Positions 11,135 to 22,629 are shown, counted from the first letter of the stretch. The stretch is 64,000 nucleotides of DNA from Reticulitermes speratus (GCA_021186555.1 JAJKFL010000031.1:23757452-23821451), one strand, 5' to 3'. The notes: generated by a model from the sequence alone, not told the origin. Program-made: numbers and translations.

Positions 11135-11429
11135 GGCTCATGAATGTTTTGTTACACATGGAAGCCGACATGGTTCCTCCGTAGTACCACAACTCACACT
11201 GCCTGTTCGTGTGGCGTGTAGATACGCGAGTCTGGCTCGGGACCGCCCACACACGTACGAACCAATAGCGAGCCGTCGCCGAGCCGAGTCCCACGGAAGG
11301 CCCTGGCCAGCCTCGCTGGACTCGGCCAAGCCCGGCTCGTGGCGACCCACACACGGACGAGTTTGGCTCATTGGAACCCGAGCCGAGCCGGACTCGCCAG
11401 CCAGACTCGTACGTGTATGGGCCCCTTTA

Positions 11430-13111
11430 GAATCGGGGACAGGTTACCGCTGGCATAGGCTTTTAAAATCGTTACAGGTGAATGTCGGGAAATACGCCTC
11501 CTTCCAAACCCTTACCCACTCGGCTTTGGTCTTCATCTTCCAATCTCATTCGACGCTTAGTGACTTCTGCAGTGTCAACAGCGTCGTTAAATAACCGACG
11601 CATTTCTTAGGCCGACTTTTGAAGAGCTTCCGAAATGCGACCTGAAACTAAGCAACTTCAATGCACTTCGTCATTTATACTCAGTTACCAAAGCTGCTGT
11701 GCATCTGTGACCCAGCTCATGACTGAAGAATTAGTTCTCAAATAAATGAATGTCATGTCCAATGGGAGAAACCTGGAGAAAGGTATATTAAGCCTAGAAG
11801 CGGAACTGCAACCGCAGTCCAGTCACTAGCACGGCGATTACCATGATAATAAAATAAACGACTGCATGGTCATATAAATAGTATTCGTTGAAGCTGTAAT
11901 ATTCACAGAGGTGACATTTAAGCCTTCACCTACGTCATACCGTTTCGAAGAATGACGATGATGCAGGCTGCCAGTGTTGTTTGCACGGAGACTTCGTATT
12001 GCAAGGAGCACAAAATATTGGCGTCCTGGGACGAGATGCAGTTGTGGCGGGATGGGAACAATTGTGCGTCTTCAGACTGCAGGTCGTGTAAACTTTCAAT
12101 TAAAGTGCTGGCTCAGTATCTAAACAAGCTTCGAGTGAAGAATGAGGTACATGTGATGAAGTGAGCAGATACACAGAAGTTCCTCATTATGTACCAAACA
12201 GCGATATCGGTGTGTACGGTGTCCTTCTTACTTTCTTTAGTTCCTTCCTTAAGAAAATAGAATGTTAAGTTGAGACAGTTACATCGCTTATTAGACGTTC
12301 TATATTCAAATTAATTTTATTTTGGCAAAAAAAGTGCATATACAACAATAATTATTGTGTCTAGAGGTCATGGTAGTTGTTACGGAGGACATGTTGTACA
12401 ATTATGATACTGAGGTGACCTTCCTTAAAATAACTTCTACATCAGTTTTGTTGAATATTTTCTTAGGTTTCGTAACCAGAAGAAGTAAGTCTCAGGAAAA
12501 CAGCAGGCTACTGTTTATATTGTGTTTAACTTCACATCGAGCGTGACGTCTATAGCGTAGGCACACCGACGTCCAAAGACAGAAGATGACCAAAAAAGTG
12601 AAATACTGCCATTACTACTCTAGAAATCATTTAGGCATATTCCCTCAAAAATCAAGGTTAATATTGTTAACAGACTGCTGGCTAAATGCGCTGACATTGC
12701 GTCGTTCTTTTGACGTTTTATTCGTGTTACGAACTATTCATCGCCCTTTGTGGCAGGTGTCATTGTCAGAGGAAGATAACTGTATGATGTGGTAACATCT
12801 CGTTGTCCTGTCAGCTTCGTTTTCTTTCGTTATGTATGTACGTGTATACATTTACAGTTATGCAGCTTATATGGGAAACTGCGTGATTAAACTGGTGAAA
12901 TCATAATCATTTTCCACTTCATTAAACTGCAGCTACGCCATAGTCACATCTGCAATGATACGTCCCACTTAACAGTGTATCTGATTTGTGTACGCTCAGC
13001 CGTAGGTGGCCTGACGTGAAAGTCTTGCTTGAACAAGTCCGTAAGGTTGCCACATTCAGCCACTGTGAAAATATTAAAGGGATCATGCTCCAGTCACTTT
13101 CTTTACCTTTA
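11430..13111. other. No recognised feature
   Basis: Unassigned DNA with only short motif-free frames, such as 70 codons at 11952 and 63 codons at 12355. Confidence 0.4.
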
Positions 13112-13451
13112 CAGACACTCCCCGACTTATGCAATAGTTACGTTCTGGAAGGTCCAGCGCAATTCGAATTTTGCGCAAGTCGAAAGTTAGTATTTATACG
13201 GTCAACTATATATGTATATAGTAAGGGGTTCACTTGAAATCCAGTCTCCCAGCACACTGGAACCTGACCGGCTGCAGCATGCAGCCCAGCAGTATTCTTC
13301 CGCCACCTTCATCTCATTGCGCTTTCATTCACATAAGGAAAAATTCGGCGCCCATTTTAAAATGATATTTAATTTTTTTTTTGTTTTTCTTAAAAATTGT
13401 TTAAGCGTGAAATTGCGTAACTTGATAATGCGTAAAGTCGGGGAGTGTCAG
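13112..13451. mobile_element. pogo/Tigger-type MITE
   Basis: The left end is CAGACACTCCCCGACTTATG; the right end, inverted, is CTGACACTCCCCGACTTTAC. TA flanks both ends (13110-13111 and 13452-13453). The left subterminal TTACGTTCTGGAAGGTC...GCGCAAGTCGAAAG follows a pattern I know from Tigger-like termini. No coding capacity in 340 bp. Confidence 0.7.
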
Positions 13452-13504
13452 TACATCCTGCAACGTGAGCAGTGATTGCTGGCCGGTCGGTTCAAACTTC
13501 GGCG

Positions 13505-13800
13505 AACAGTACATAGCGTAGTGTGTATAGTGACACGCTACGAGCTGGACGGTCCGCGGTTCGAACCCCGAGCGGGCCAAGAGGTTTCCTCTTCTCCATA
13601 CACTATTCCAGACCGGTCCCGGGGCCCACATAAACTCATTTCTCATGGGTGCCTGGGCTCTATCCCGGGGATAAAGCGGCCCTGGCGTAGTTCTGACCAC
13701 CCACTCCCATCTAGCGCCGAGGTTAAAGAAAGGGTAGAGCTATACCTTTACTTCCCGTCTGTGCCTTCATGGCAGGTTACGGTGAGACCTTTATCTTTAC
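13505..13800 (+). mobile_element. SINE family A, near full length
   Basis: tRNA head with box A (TGTATAGTGACACGCTACGA) and box B (GGTTCGAACCCCG). It is followed by GACCGGTCC, GGGGCCCAC, CCCGGGGATAAAGCGGCC, ATCTAGCGCCGAGGTTAA, TAGAGCTATACC and TGCCTTCATGGC. Ends near TTTATCTTTAC. Confidence 0.85.
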
Positions 13801-13882
13801 AGTATATAGTGCATTTTAAATTCTTGGAAAGGAAACAGTACTGGCCTGGTCCAGGTATTATCGGACTACTATTAGTATCAGC

Positions 13883-13914
<32 letters not shown>

Positions 13915-14812
13915 GGGTCTTTCGATTTTGTACATCTCACAGCTTTTAAAATAAAAATTAAAACAGTGTTTTGTGGACAGGACCATCATTCCCCTTCTCA
14001 GGCGAAGGAGTAAGGGAAGGCTCCTGTAAACTTCCGGTCCAGCCGACTGTAATACCTGTTCCTATTGGGCCCAACTAATTATGTATTTCCCTTACTTTCT
14101 TCTTGAGGACGGGTAAAGGATTCTGTCCCCTAAACATGTTTCACTTTGTGTTTTGAACTCGGGACAGTGGACGTAGTCCAGAAGGTGAGTTGTTCTGGAT
14201 GTGATGTGCCATTGTCAGAATCTTATGGAGTCGTATTTTCCATGGTGTTTGCTTCAGTCTGTGTTTCAGTTTTCACAAAATAGCCTAATCAACTCCTTAC
14301 ACATGCATTTATATTATTTAATATTTATTGCTTATATCTGGGAATATGAAACTTGGTTTATATGTAGATTATGAATTGTCTATGAAATATTTTTTGAAGT
14401 CAACAATTTCGAAATATTTGGAAGAGGTGAAACTTCGAGAGACGGAGTCTGCGTACATATGGGGCCTATAACTTTTTTAAGTTCTTCAAAGAAATATAAT
14501 GAATAATAATAGATTGTAGTAGTAGCAGTAACACTCTGTAACATGTTTGCAGTTGTGAACAGTAACCACAATGTGTGACTGCAGTGGATTGAACGGTATG
14601 ACAGGTTTGAAGAGGGTCCATGATGCAAACATCCGAACGCTCCTCAGTGGGTTTCTTACGTAGATTTCCCGTCTTATTATTTCTCTGTTTTGATACTGGC
14701 TTTCAAGATGTAAAAAAAAATCCTTGGTTTAAAGATCTGGAATCATTTCGCGTCCATCCAGCCCCCAAAAAACGGATTGTATCACAGTTCTTTCCTAATA
14801 GGAACTTGTCAG
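13801..14812. other. Unassigned DNA with short AT repeat
   Basis: An (AT)-rich run lies at about 13884-13914. Nothing else recognised. Confidence 0.4.
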
Positions 14813-15300
14813 ATGACCACGTAGCCAGGATAAACTTGTCAGATGACCACGTAGCCAGGGATAAACTTGTCAGATGACCACGTAGCCAGGGATAAACTTG
14901 TCAGATGACCACGTAGCCAGGGATAAACTTGTCAGATGACCACGTAGCCAGGGATAAACTTGTCAGATGACCACGTAGCCAGGGATAAACTTGTCAGATG
15001 ACCACGTAGCCAGGGATAAACTTGTCAGATGACCACGTAGCCAGGGATAAACTTGTCAGATGACCACGTATCCAGGGATAAACTTGTCAGATGACCACGT
15101 AGCCAGGGATAAACTTGTAAGATGACCACGTATCCAGGGATAAACTTGTCAAATGACCACGTAGCCAGGGATAAACTTGTAAGATGACCACGTATCCAGG
15201 GATAAACTTGTTAAATTACCACGTAGCCAGGGATAAACTTGTAAGATGACCACGTAGCCAGGGATAAACTTGTCACATGACCACGTAGCCAGGGATAAAC
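14813..15300. repeat. 32-bp tandem array, ~15 copies
   Basis: Unit AACTTGTCAGATGACCACGT + AGCCAGGGATAA. The proximal copies are nearly identical. From about 15060 onward, variants (TATCC for AGCC, GTAAG for GTCAG) tend to alternate, giving a 64-bp two-unit period. Because 32 is not a multiple of 3, the long open frames over it are by-products. Confidence 0.95.
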
Positions 15301-15562
15301 CACGGAGAACCGAAGCCAGGATAAAAAAAATACATAGGAGTTGAAACCTAAAGTTAGTTATTGACTGTATCTTTATGTTTTGGTCTTTGTACCAAGTGGA
15401 AAGCTGAAAATCGCCCATCTTATACTTCTACCGTCCGCCGTTCGAGGTCCTTTCCTATCCAGTATGGAAAATCCAATATCCATTGGCTGTTGTCCAAATA
15501 TCTATTTTATTTACGTTTGTATTTATAAAACAGAATGAAACTCTAAGAGAAACGCATCGGTG
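15301..15562. other. No recognised feature
   Basis: Array edge (a broken final unit) followed by unassigned DNA. Confidence 0.4.
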
Positions 15563-15681
15563 TAACTTTACGAGATACTTTATTGTATGATGTCTGTATT
15601 CTGGGCTTGTTCTAACGGCGATAACTTTACGAGATACTTTATTGTATGATGTCTGTATTTTGGGCTTGTTCTAACGGCGAT
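15563..15681. repeat. 59-bp direct duplication, two copies
   Basis: TAACTTTACGAGATACTTTA... through GGGCTTGTTCTAACGGCGA is repeated head to tail, with one difference (ATTCTGG versus ATTTTGG). A recent local duplication. Confidence 0.9.
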
Positions 15682-15818
15682 GACGTTCAACTTAACCCAA
15701 GACGAAACTGATTATCTGATCTGCTTAAAGTACAGTGAAACGTAAGAGTGGTGTTCGCCTGTCGTTCATTCATAGAGCAATATTGTATTTATTGCATGAC
15801 TTAGTATCGGCAAATCCG

Positions 15819-16094
15819 GGACAGCGTAGTCGGTATAGTGACTGGGCTACGGGCTGGACTATCCGGGGTTCGAATCCCGGCAGGAGCAAGAGATGGTCCA
15901 GATCGGCTCTGGGGCCCACCCAGCCTCCTGTTCAGTGTCTACCGGGGTTATTTCCCGGGGGTAAAGTGACCGGGGCTTGATGTTGACCAATCACGCCCAT
16001 CTAGTGTCGAGGGTAAGAATGAGTAGAGCCATACGTCTGCTCCCTCTATATGCCTTCATGGCGTGGACAGGGACAACATAACCTTTCACCTTTT
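15819..16094 (+). mobile_element. SINE family A, well preserved
   Basis: Head GTAGTCGGTATAGTGACTGG (box A) and GGTTCGAATCCCGGC (box B). The body is GATCGGCTCTGGGGCCCACC, TACCGGGGTTATTTCCCGGG, GTAAAGTGACCGGGGC, CCATCTAGTGTCGAGG and TGCCTTCATGGCGTGGACAG, with a 3' end in CCTTTCACCTTTT. One of the best copies for a consensus. Confidence 0.9.
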
Positions 16095-16652
16095 AATACT
16101 GGAAAATTAATCGACATTACTTCGGTAACTCGAAAAATTAATCTCCGTCATTAATCTTCGTCATTAAACCTCAATTTGTGCAATAAATTTACGTCCATCC
16201 TTCCGAAACGAAATTCTGGTTGCAGTCTGGTCCATGGGCTGCAAGAGATGTGTGTGTCCGGAAGTTTGGACAGCACTGGGAGCCAGCAAGTGGCTTTGAT
16301 TCGTGTCGCTTATTTTGTGATTAACTAAGCACACCATGTTTGTATGTTTGACACTTTTTGATAACACGATGCACGTCTCTAAGTGGCGTGTATTGTTAGC
16401 GAGCCGTGGCGTCCGGCCCACGTGTACATTTTTATTGTTGTGCATCGTTTTGTGATGCCTGCATGACTTGCATTTTGTGGGACAGTTCGGTGTTCATCCA
16501 AGTGGCACCACACTTCATCACACACTTCTTGGCCTTAGTAGTCCGGAACAAGTGTTAAGTAGCAGAAGAAAAGCAGGAACAAGGAAAGCGTAAGGAACAT
16601 AAAGCATAAGGAACGTAATGGCTTTCCAGGGGCACGGCTAATATTTTGCTTT

Positions 16653-16864
16653 CTCTTCTCCAAAACCATCCAGACTGGCCAGCTTTGGGGCCCACCCAGA
16701 CTCCTAAATGGGTACCCGGGTTCTCTCCCGGCTGTAAAGCGGACGGGTCGTGAAGTTAGTTGACCACTAACCTTTTATTTAGTGCCTAGGTTAAGAATGA
16801 GTGCAGCTATACTTCTAGTCCTCCTGTATGCCTTCATGGTGTTGACACGGACAACTTTTGCTTT
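16653..16864 (+). mobile_element. SINE family A, 5'-truncated
   Basis: Starts in the body (CTTCTCCAAAACCATCCAGA), lacks the tRNA head and keeps the rest through TGCCTTCATGGTGTTGACAC and ACAACTTTTGCTTTAC. 5' truncation fits target-primed reverse transcription. Confidence 0.85.
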
Positions 16865-17243
16865 ACTCAGGCACACACATTTGCACACGGGCCCAACTTC
16901 GATCACTCGCTGTGATCGATTGAGGGTGTTTAAGACAAGGTGATGGGGGAAATGCGAGATTGAAGGTTGGCACAGCGGAATTGCAAATAGTTAGGTCTTC
17001 CGGACGGTTACACCACATCGACTAGCAAATATCAATATTTCGAAGGATCGTAGCGCCTTCATCCGACGAGTCAAGCAGTCTTTGAAGGGTCAGGTGTTCT
17101 TAGAAGAGTGTCTGCTTGAGCCTGAAGGTGACGACACTACAGTCATGTAAGGTCGGTAATTGTTTGCCAGTAGACACGGCGTAACATATTCTGACCAGGA
17201 GAATATGTGAACTTAAGACTGAGAAAGTACCACGAGTATGTAG
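16865..17243. other. No recognised feature
   Basis: Unassigned. Confidence 0.4.
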
Positions 17244-17716
17244 AAAATAATGTGATGGGGAGCTTCATGATTAAAAGAATGTGATGGGGAGCTTCATGAT
17301 TAAAAGAATGTGATGGGGAGCGTCATGAATAAAATAATGTGATGGGGAGCTTCATGATTAAAATAATGTGATGGGGAGCTTCATTATTAAAATAATGTGA
17401 TGGGGAGCTTTATGATTAAAATAATGTGATGGAGCTTCATGATTAAAATAATGTGATGGGAGCTTCATGATTAAAATAATGTGATGGGGAGCTTCATGGT
17501 TAAAATAATGTGATGGGGAGCTTCATTATTAAAATAATGTGATGGGGAGCTTCATGATTAAAATAATGTGATGGGGAGCTTCATGATTAAAATAATGTGA
17601 TGGGGAGCTTCATGATTAAAATAATGTGATGGGGAGCTTCATTATTAAAATAATGTGACGGGGAGCTTCATGATTAAAATAATGTGATGGGGAGCTTCAT
17701 GATTAAAATAATATGT
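17244..17716. repeat. 30-bp tandem array, ~15 copies
   Basis: Unit AAAATAATGTGATGGGGAGC + TTCATGATTA, with small variants (ATTATTA, CATGGTTA, AGAATG) and a few 1-3 bp deletions. The unit has one Dra-like AT half and one GGGGAGC half. No sign of coding or transcription signals. Confidence 0.95.
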
Positions 17717-18357
17717 GGCGCGCATGATGAAGTGAGACATGGATACAAAACGTTTGAGGGGAGACAGGCGTGTATGGGAAGATGGTCTTGCAATTGACCT
17801 TAGAGGAACTGGGTTCGAAAGAACGGGCTGGATTGAGCTGACTCTGGAGAGAGGTATCGTGGACATTGTACCGTAATTTTGGCCTCAATAAAAGATACGG
17901 ATATCTTGACCAGCAAAGTAACTATCAGGTTTTGTATAAAAATTCCGGTTGATTAGTGTCGGTACAAACGAGCCGAGTGATAACACTGGGGTTTGAATGT
18001 GCATAAAGTGTTTGGAAGTTCTCATTTGGAGTACTAACTTACACAGCGAAACCGAAGTCCGGCGATATTGAAATTTAGATAAGTACTTGCGTGTAGGCCT
18101 AGATCGGGGAACAAAATAAATTAAACTAGGCATTAGGATCCCGAACATTTTCAGGTATGTAGAAGAGAAAATAAAATATAACCACATTGCCAGAAATCAT
18201 ATTTTCCAGCTCGCTGGAGGGAATTGAAACGGAGCTGAATTTTATTGTTTTTTTTAAATTTATTTAATGATTTTCAAACTGTGTAACATTATATATCCTA
18301 GAAACATGGTTTATTTCAGGTATGTAATTGTAAATACCCTGTATGAAGTTGATACAT
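17717..18357. other. No recognised feature
   Basis: Unassigned. The 100-codon minus-strand frame at 17885-18187 has no recognised motif. Confidence 0.4.
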
Positions 18358-18364
18358 AGTAGTA

Positions 18365-18405
<41 letters not shown>

Positions 18406-18406
18406 A
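18358..18406. repeat. (AGT)n microsatellite
   Basis: About 13 AGT repeats with minor interruptions, followed by GT-rich sequence. Confidence 0.95.
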
Positions 18407-18998
18407 TAGTGGTTGTGTTGGTGATGACGGTGGTCATAAAGTGATAAAATCAACAACGTAACAGATCTGATGGACTACAAAGCCCTGCATTAACAAGACT
18501 GGGTTGCAATTCTGCCTGGAAGTCCATGTTTGTAAATGTGACTTCTATTCCACTGAAGGACAGGTGGTTTATGGAACTATCACGAACATATTAGTAGCAA
18601 TCCTCGTGGCGAAAATAAGTTTGTGGTGCCACGGTCATGTGTGGACATTTTCTTGAGTCGCTGTTACTGCCTCCCAGTAGTTCATAAACAGTAATCTGGG
18701 ACGGATCCTCACGCCAGCATCCAGACTGCGTATGCGAGAGTGACTATAAGGGCATTAGGAACTTCTGTACCAAAGGAGAAGGGGAAAACCACGTTGATGA
18801 CGAGAGGAAGCCGTGATGACACATCAGCTGCACTGTATTGATTTGTTCTTCGCGAGTGTGTTTCGTCCAGTAATTAGTTCTGAGATAATGAGTGTTTTGG
18901 ACACACTGCAGGATTTCTTGGATAGGGGATCAGCCCATTGCAGCAGCATTAGCATCACTAGACATCACAGGAGAGTAAATACAAGACGTTCATGTTTT
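18407..18998. other. No recognised feature
   Basis: Unassigned. Confidence 0.4.
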
Positions 18999-19408
18999 GA
19001 CCCAACAGGTTAGAGTAGCGGTGAGGCGTTAAAACCGGCATTCATGAAGTGCTGGATTGAATCTCGGTCGGTTTTCGTGACTGGAATTTCTCACAGTTTT
19101 GCTTTGTATCTTCAAACGAATGCTGAATCGGTACCGTCAGTAAGCCACAACGATCACTTGTCAAGTCTAACCCATTCACCGTTCACCATTCTTCTCCCCA
19201 CCTCCATCAGCACTGTGTGTATAAGCTATATACCCACACAAACTCCATCCAATGGGCACCGGGTTTGTTTCCCCATGGATAAAGAGGCCTGGGCTTGAAG
19301 CTGACGCACTCACCTCCATTTAGTGACGGGATTAAAATGAAGAGCGATAGGCCTACGTCTATCGCCCTGTATGCCTTCACGTCATGCAGAGACACAATTT
19401 TACGTTTG
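18999..19408 (+). mobile_element. SINE family A-like, old copy
   Basis: A degraded tRNA-like head (AACAGGTTAGAGTAGCGGTG and the box-B-like GGATTGAATCTCGG) lies upstream of a body from about 19222. The body is recognisable by CCAATGGGCACCGGGTTTG, ATAAAGAGGCCTGGGC, CTCACCTCCATTTAGTG and TATGCCTTCACG. Head and body may be separate insertions. Confidence 0.55.
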
Positions 19409-19612
19409 CAGGTGTCTTTTTACGGTGTAAAAGAAGAACGCATTGTTTGGAGACCACGCCTGTCTGTTATTCTGTGACGTAGTATCATCGACTACGCAGT
19501 TTTCTGGGGTTTCGTGGAAGTCCTTGTAGAAGTTCTTAAAAAATGTCGTTGAGCAAGCAAGATTTTCGTGTAAATTTTATATTGTCCATTCGGTGCACTG
19601 TCGATAATCAAA

Positions 19613-19662
19613 TCACAACACTCAGTCCAACACAATGCATTTTGTTGGACTGAGTGTTGTGA
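19613..19662. repeat. Perfect 20-bp inverted repeat
   Basis: TCACAACACTCAGTCCAACA is followed after 10 nt by its exact reverse complement. No mismatch in 20 bp is notable in otherwise eroded repeat DNA. There is no T-run to suggest a terminator, and it could be a young palindrome or a stem-loop RNA. Confidence 0.9.
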
Positions 19663-19862
19663 GTTGAGTTTCGTGTAGATAGGCCCAGTGACAGTCATAC
19701 TCTACTTAAATGCGTAAATGAATTTTTACCCCTACTTCCATATTTTGTGATCGATTTAGGCGAAATTCGGTATTGAATGTCTGCATTTAATGCCATTGAA
19801 CAGATGTGTGTTTCATGAAAGTCGTTGCAGTGGTAGGCATACTTAAGGACGTGAACGAAATT

Positions 19863-19946
19863 TTGTCCGCGTTTTCTACATTGTTGTCCGCGTTTTCTAC
19901 AGTGTTGTCCGCGTTTTCTACATTTTTGTCCGCGTTTTCTACATTT
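19863..19946. repeat. 21-bp tandem repeat, 4 copies
   Basis: Unit TTGTCCGCGTTTTCTACATT plus one base. On the minus strand it reads as the peptide repeat CRKRGQ(Q/H/K), in frame because 21 is divisible by 3. No other evidence of coding. Confidence 0.9.
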
Positions 19947-20367
19947 TTCTTTCGATTTGGAAAAACTCGGTACAGAATATGTCCAAAAATTGATTAAATT
20001 GTGATGAGTTGCTTGAAAATCGGGTGAAGTGAAATCCATGCCTTACTTAGGGGCATAAATTAACTTATATCTGTTCTTTCCACATTTACTATCCGATTTG
20101 GGTGAAATTCGATATAAGATATGATGACATTTTACTGTCGAAAGCTTGCGAGTTTCGTGAAAATTGCGCAGGGAAGGCCGTACTTTTCTTACATTACATT
20201 AAATTAATTTACGCGTGTACCGTGAAAACGTATGGTATTTAGGAAGTAAAGATCGCCTTCACAGTGTCTGTATACTTCGTCGCATTTTGCAGTCTTGCTT
20301 ATGTCTACAGTTGCAGCCCGTATATCATCACTGTGTCTTCCGAAGTTATTCGAACCCTCGATTACAG

Positions 20368-20475
20368 CATGCTAGAGTGGAGGTATAACTCCACCCATTA
20401 TAAATTTCGGCACTAGATGGAGCGTTTTACCCCCGTAGAAAACGCCCCCGGTACCCATTGAACTGTTCCCATTAC
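20368..20475 (-). mobile_element. SINE family A fragment
   Basis: Inverse body: GAGTGGAGGTATAACTCCAC, TTTCGGCACTAGATGG, CGTTTTACCCCC, CGCCCCCGGTACCCATTGAA. Central part only. Confidence 0.65.
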
Positions 20476-21737
20476 AGCAACATACAGCCTTTGCAGAAAT
20501 CTCAGAGCAGTTTTTCGACACAAACATCGCGAGGATTTTGTGTCATTGTTAGTGTCACGTGGTTATAAATTGTAACGCTAATTTCAATAAGTAATTGTAC
20601 GTAATTTGTGTGTAGATTGTGCACCTGTAAACATGTGTTGTCAGCATTCATGTTAGTGAGATTGAACTTGGGTAAGGTAATTAGAAAATTTAAAAATAAC
20701 TCAAAGTTTACAAAATATATGTGCGTCACTTCAGAAGCATCTAGGAAGCATTCAACAAAGTTAGTCTATTATTGATAGCTTCGTTAATGTGGCTCTGGTT
20801 TGTTGCTTTTTTCCCAAATATTTGTACTTTTAGTAGTCTGGAAGAATTTCTTAGCCATCTGTTAATACGATTTTGCACTGCATTCCGGTAATGAGTTGTG
20901 AACATACACACGTGCCTAAAAGGTGTTTCTTTTATAGCCGCATCGAAAACGACAGATTTATCGCATAGAAAGCCTGCATCCGCCGGGATATCTCATAACA
21001 GCTGCGGTGATCAGGATAGCGATTGTAGAAACGCAGTGTAGTGTTAGCTACATTTTCTTCCAAACTATGTCTTTTACTAATCTGTAATAAATTGTCTGTG
21101 TTTTATGGAATTTGTGTTTTCCTTAGCTGTTAATATGGCGTAATTTAGTGAGCAGCGATTGCAGTGTCAGGTGTTTCTTCCAATTTATTAAACCAGTGTT
21201 TTCCAGATGGTGTTCCGCGGAACCCTGGGGTTTCGTAAGGAGAAAATGAGGGTTCCACAAGAAAATTCCACTGCAATATAAAAAACGGTAATTAAGTATG
21301 ATTATCAAATTCACTTACAATAATTTTAGTATTATTTGACTATTTGTTTGACCAAATATATCTGAAATGTTGCCGTACTAGAAAGAATACAATAACCATA
21401 TTTTGAATTTTTTTTTTGTGGAACGGCGTACTAGTTTTAGGGTTCATTTTTCGTAGGCTATATATGAGATGTGATTTTTATTTCTAAATACGTGCAATTA
21501 AATATGTTATCTCATATCCTTTTTTAAACACTTATTTATTATTTTCCTTACTTCTTTGTGTTCTCGATTTTGGCTGCACGTGTAAGAATGTTGTTAGGAA
21601 GTCCGCTCAAATTTTTCGAGAGCAACAGAATGCCGTGACCAATTTAAATTGGAAAACACTGTGTTAAACAATTGTTCCTTTTATTCCATGTTTTGAACTT
21701 GGAATAAAATCAAAGTGAAAGGAAAACACTTTCTTTC
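20476..21737. other. No recognised feature
   Basis: AT-rich unassigned DNA. Confidence 0.4.
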
Positions 21738-21950
21738 CCTTGATTTCAGGCTTGCGCCGCGATGTTGATGAAATCTGCGGTCTTCTGGGGTATTACGCGG
21801 CGTCGAGTGGTAATTGTTTACCGACGTTTCGGGACAATGTATCGGTTCCATCCTCACGGATCAAGAGTCCGACGTTGTCCCGAAACGTCGGTAAACAATT
21901 ACCACACGACGCCGCGTAATACCCCAGAAGACCGCAGATTTCTTCACTTT
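21738..21950. repeat. Foldback element, 68-nt arms (family FB-A)
   Basis: 21770-21837 and 21875-21942 are reverse complements with one mismatch. Arms contain GGTATTACGCGGCGTCG and ACCGACGTTTCGGGACAA. A second copy lies at 39120-39350, and the 5' flank TTTCAGGCTTGCGCCGCGAT recurs there too. Open frames over it (FWGITRRRVVIVYRRFG) are conserved-looking because the repeat is abundant, not because it codes. The left arm, read on the minus strand at 21815-21862, has GTGAGGA-T-hairpin-GAA-ACGT-C, a hammerhead-like order. Confidence 0.85.
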
Positions 21951-22059
21951 CTTTCCTGACTGTGTAGATAAATGCTGACGTCATTACCATCACACCTCCT
22001 TATTTTTTGTTACATCCCGATAACAGTTTTGCCTGCGTTAAATAGCCTTCACAGATACT

Positions 22060-22082
22060 AATATATATATATATATATACAA

Positions 22083-22135
<53 letters not shown>
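22060..22135. repeat. (AT)n(AC)n(AT)n microsatellite
   Basis: An AT run, a short CAAACACACAC run and a longer AT run. Confidence 0.95.
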
Positions 22136-22137
<2 letters not shown>

Positions 22138-22489
22138 CCTATACGTTTGTGTGTGTTTGTGTGAATATCTTTAGTGGACAATAAATTTTGAACTTTGGCA
22201 CATTTAGGTAATTTTGAAAAGATCAGCCGTTCGACTGTCTGTACTTTAGAACTCCTTGGCTTATACATCTCTGTTTAAAGACGCTCTTTCGACTGCAGCA
22301 TTTCGCTATGTAATCTTAGCATTTTACAGCGCTGTTGAATAACCTAACTGCAGAGTTTGTGTGGCGTCAAATGAAAAATGATCATGAATGCTAAGTCGAG
22401 GGGATTGTGAAAGCAAATGGCTGTGCTGCTACCGTCCATATAGAACAGAGAAACTGGGAAAACCCATGGAAACAGAACATCAATTTATT

Positions 22490-22579
22490 AAATCTCAAGA
22501 TTAAAAAACCAACATATGCACTGTATTTTGACATGTGAAAAGTACAGTGCATTATGTTGGTTTTTTAAACTTGTGATTT
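22490..22579. repeat. Long imperfect hairpin, ~37-nt arms
   Basis: Left AAATCTCAAGATTAAAAAAC then CAACATATGCACTGTA; right TACAGTGCATTATGTTGG then TTTTTTAAACTTGTGATTT. The arms pair with few mismatches around a ~15-nt loop. Could be a tiny foldback transposon or a microRNA-precursor-like hairpin. Sequence alone does not decide. Confidence 0.75.
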
Positions 22580-22629
22580 GTTATTATAATGCACGGAGAA
22601 TATAATGTGAAATCAATTTATTAGTTTAT

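Larger units (their letters stand above)
10340..11426. mobile_element. PIF/Harbinger transposon, internally deleted
   Basis: Ends are AGGGGCCCATACACGTA and its inverse TACGTGTATGGGCCCCT, flanked by TTA on both sides (10337-10339, 11427-11429). TTA fits the TWA target of PIF/Harbinger. Subterminal zones are full of GAGCCGGACTCG-like repeats, a usual arrangement for transposase binding. The interior joins the start of a Harbinger transposase (+) to a MADF-domain gene (-). Most of the transposase, with its DDE centre, is deleted, so the element cannot move by itself. The seam lies near 10740. Confidence 0.85.
19500..20200. repeat. Diverged long repeat with ~190-nt internal periodicity
   Basis: Three blocks repeat the phrases CGATTTGGGTGAAATTCGGT, ATTTAATGCCATTGAAC-like, TTTCGTGAAA and GGGCATAAAT/TAAATGCGTAAAT in the same order. 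The middle block is expanded by a 21-bp tandem array, and the first holds a perfect hairpin. Family unknown. Confidence 0.5.

Noticed and set aside
14813-15300. Regularly spaced repeat that looks like a CRISPR array
   Set aside because: There are no unique spacers; units are head to tail, and the genome is eukaryotic.
21762-21993. Peptides such as FWGITRRRVVIVYRRFG as a conserved protein
   Set aside because: They come from a foldback repeat present at least twice here; conservation reflects repeat copies.
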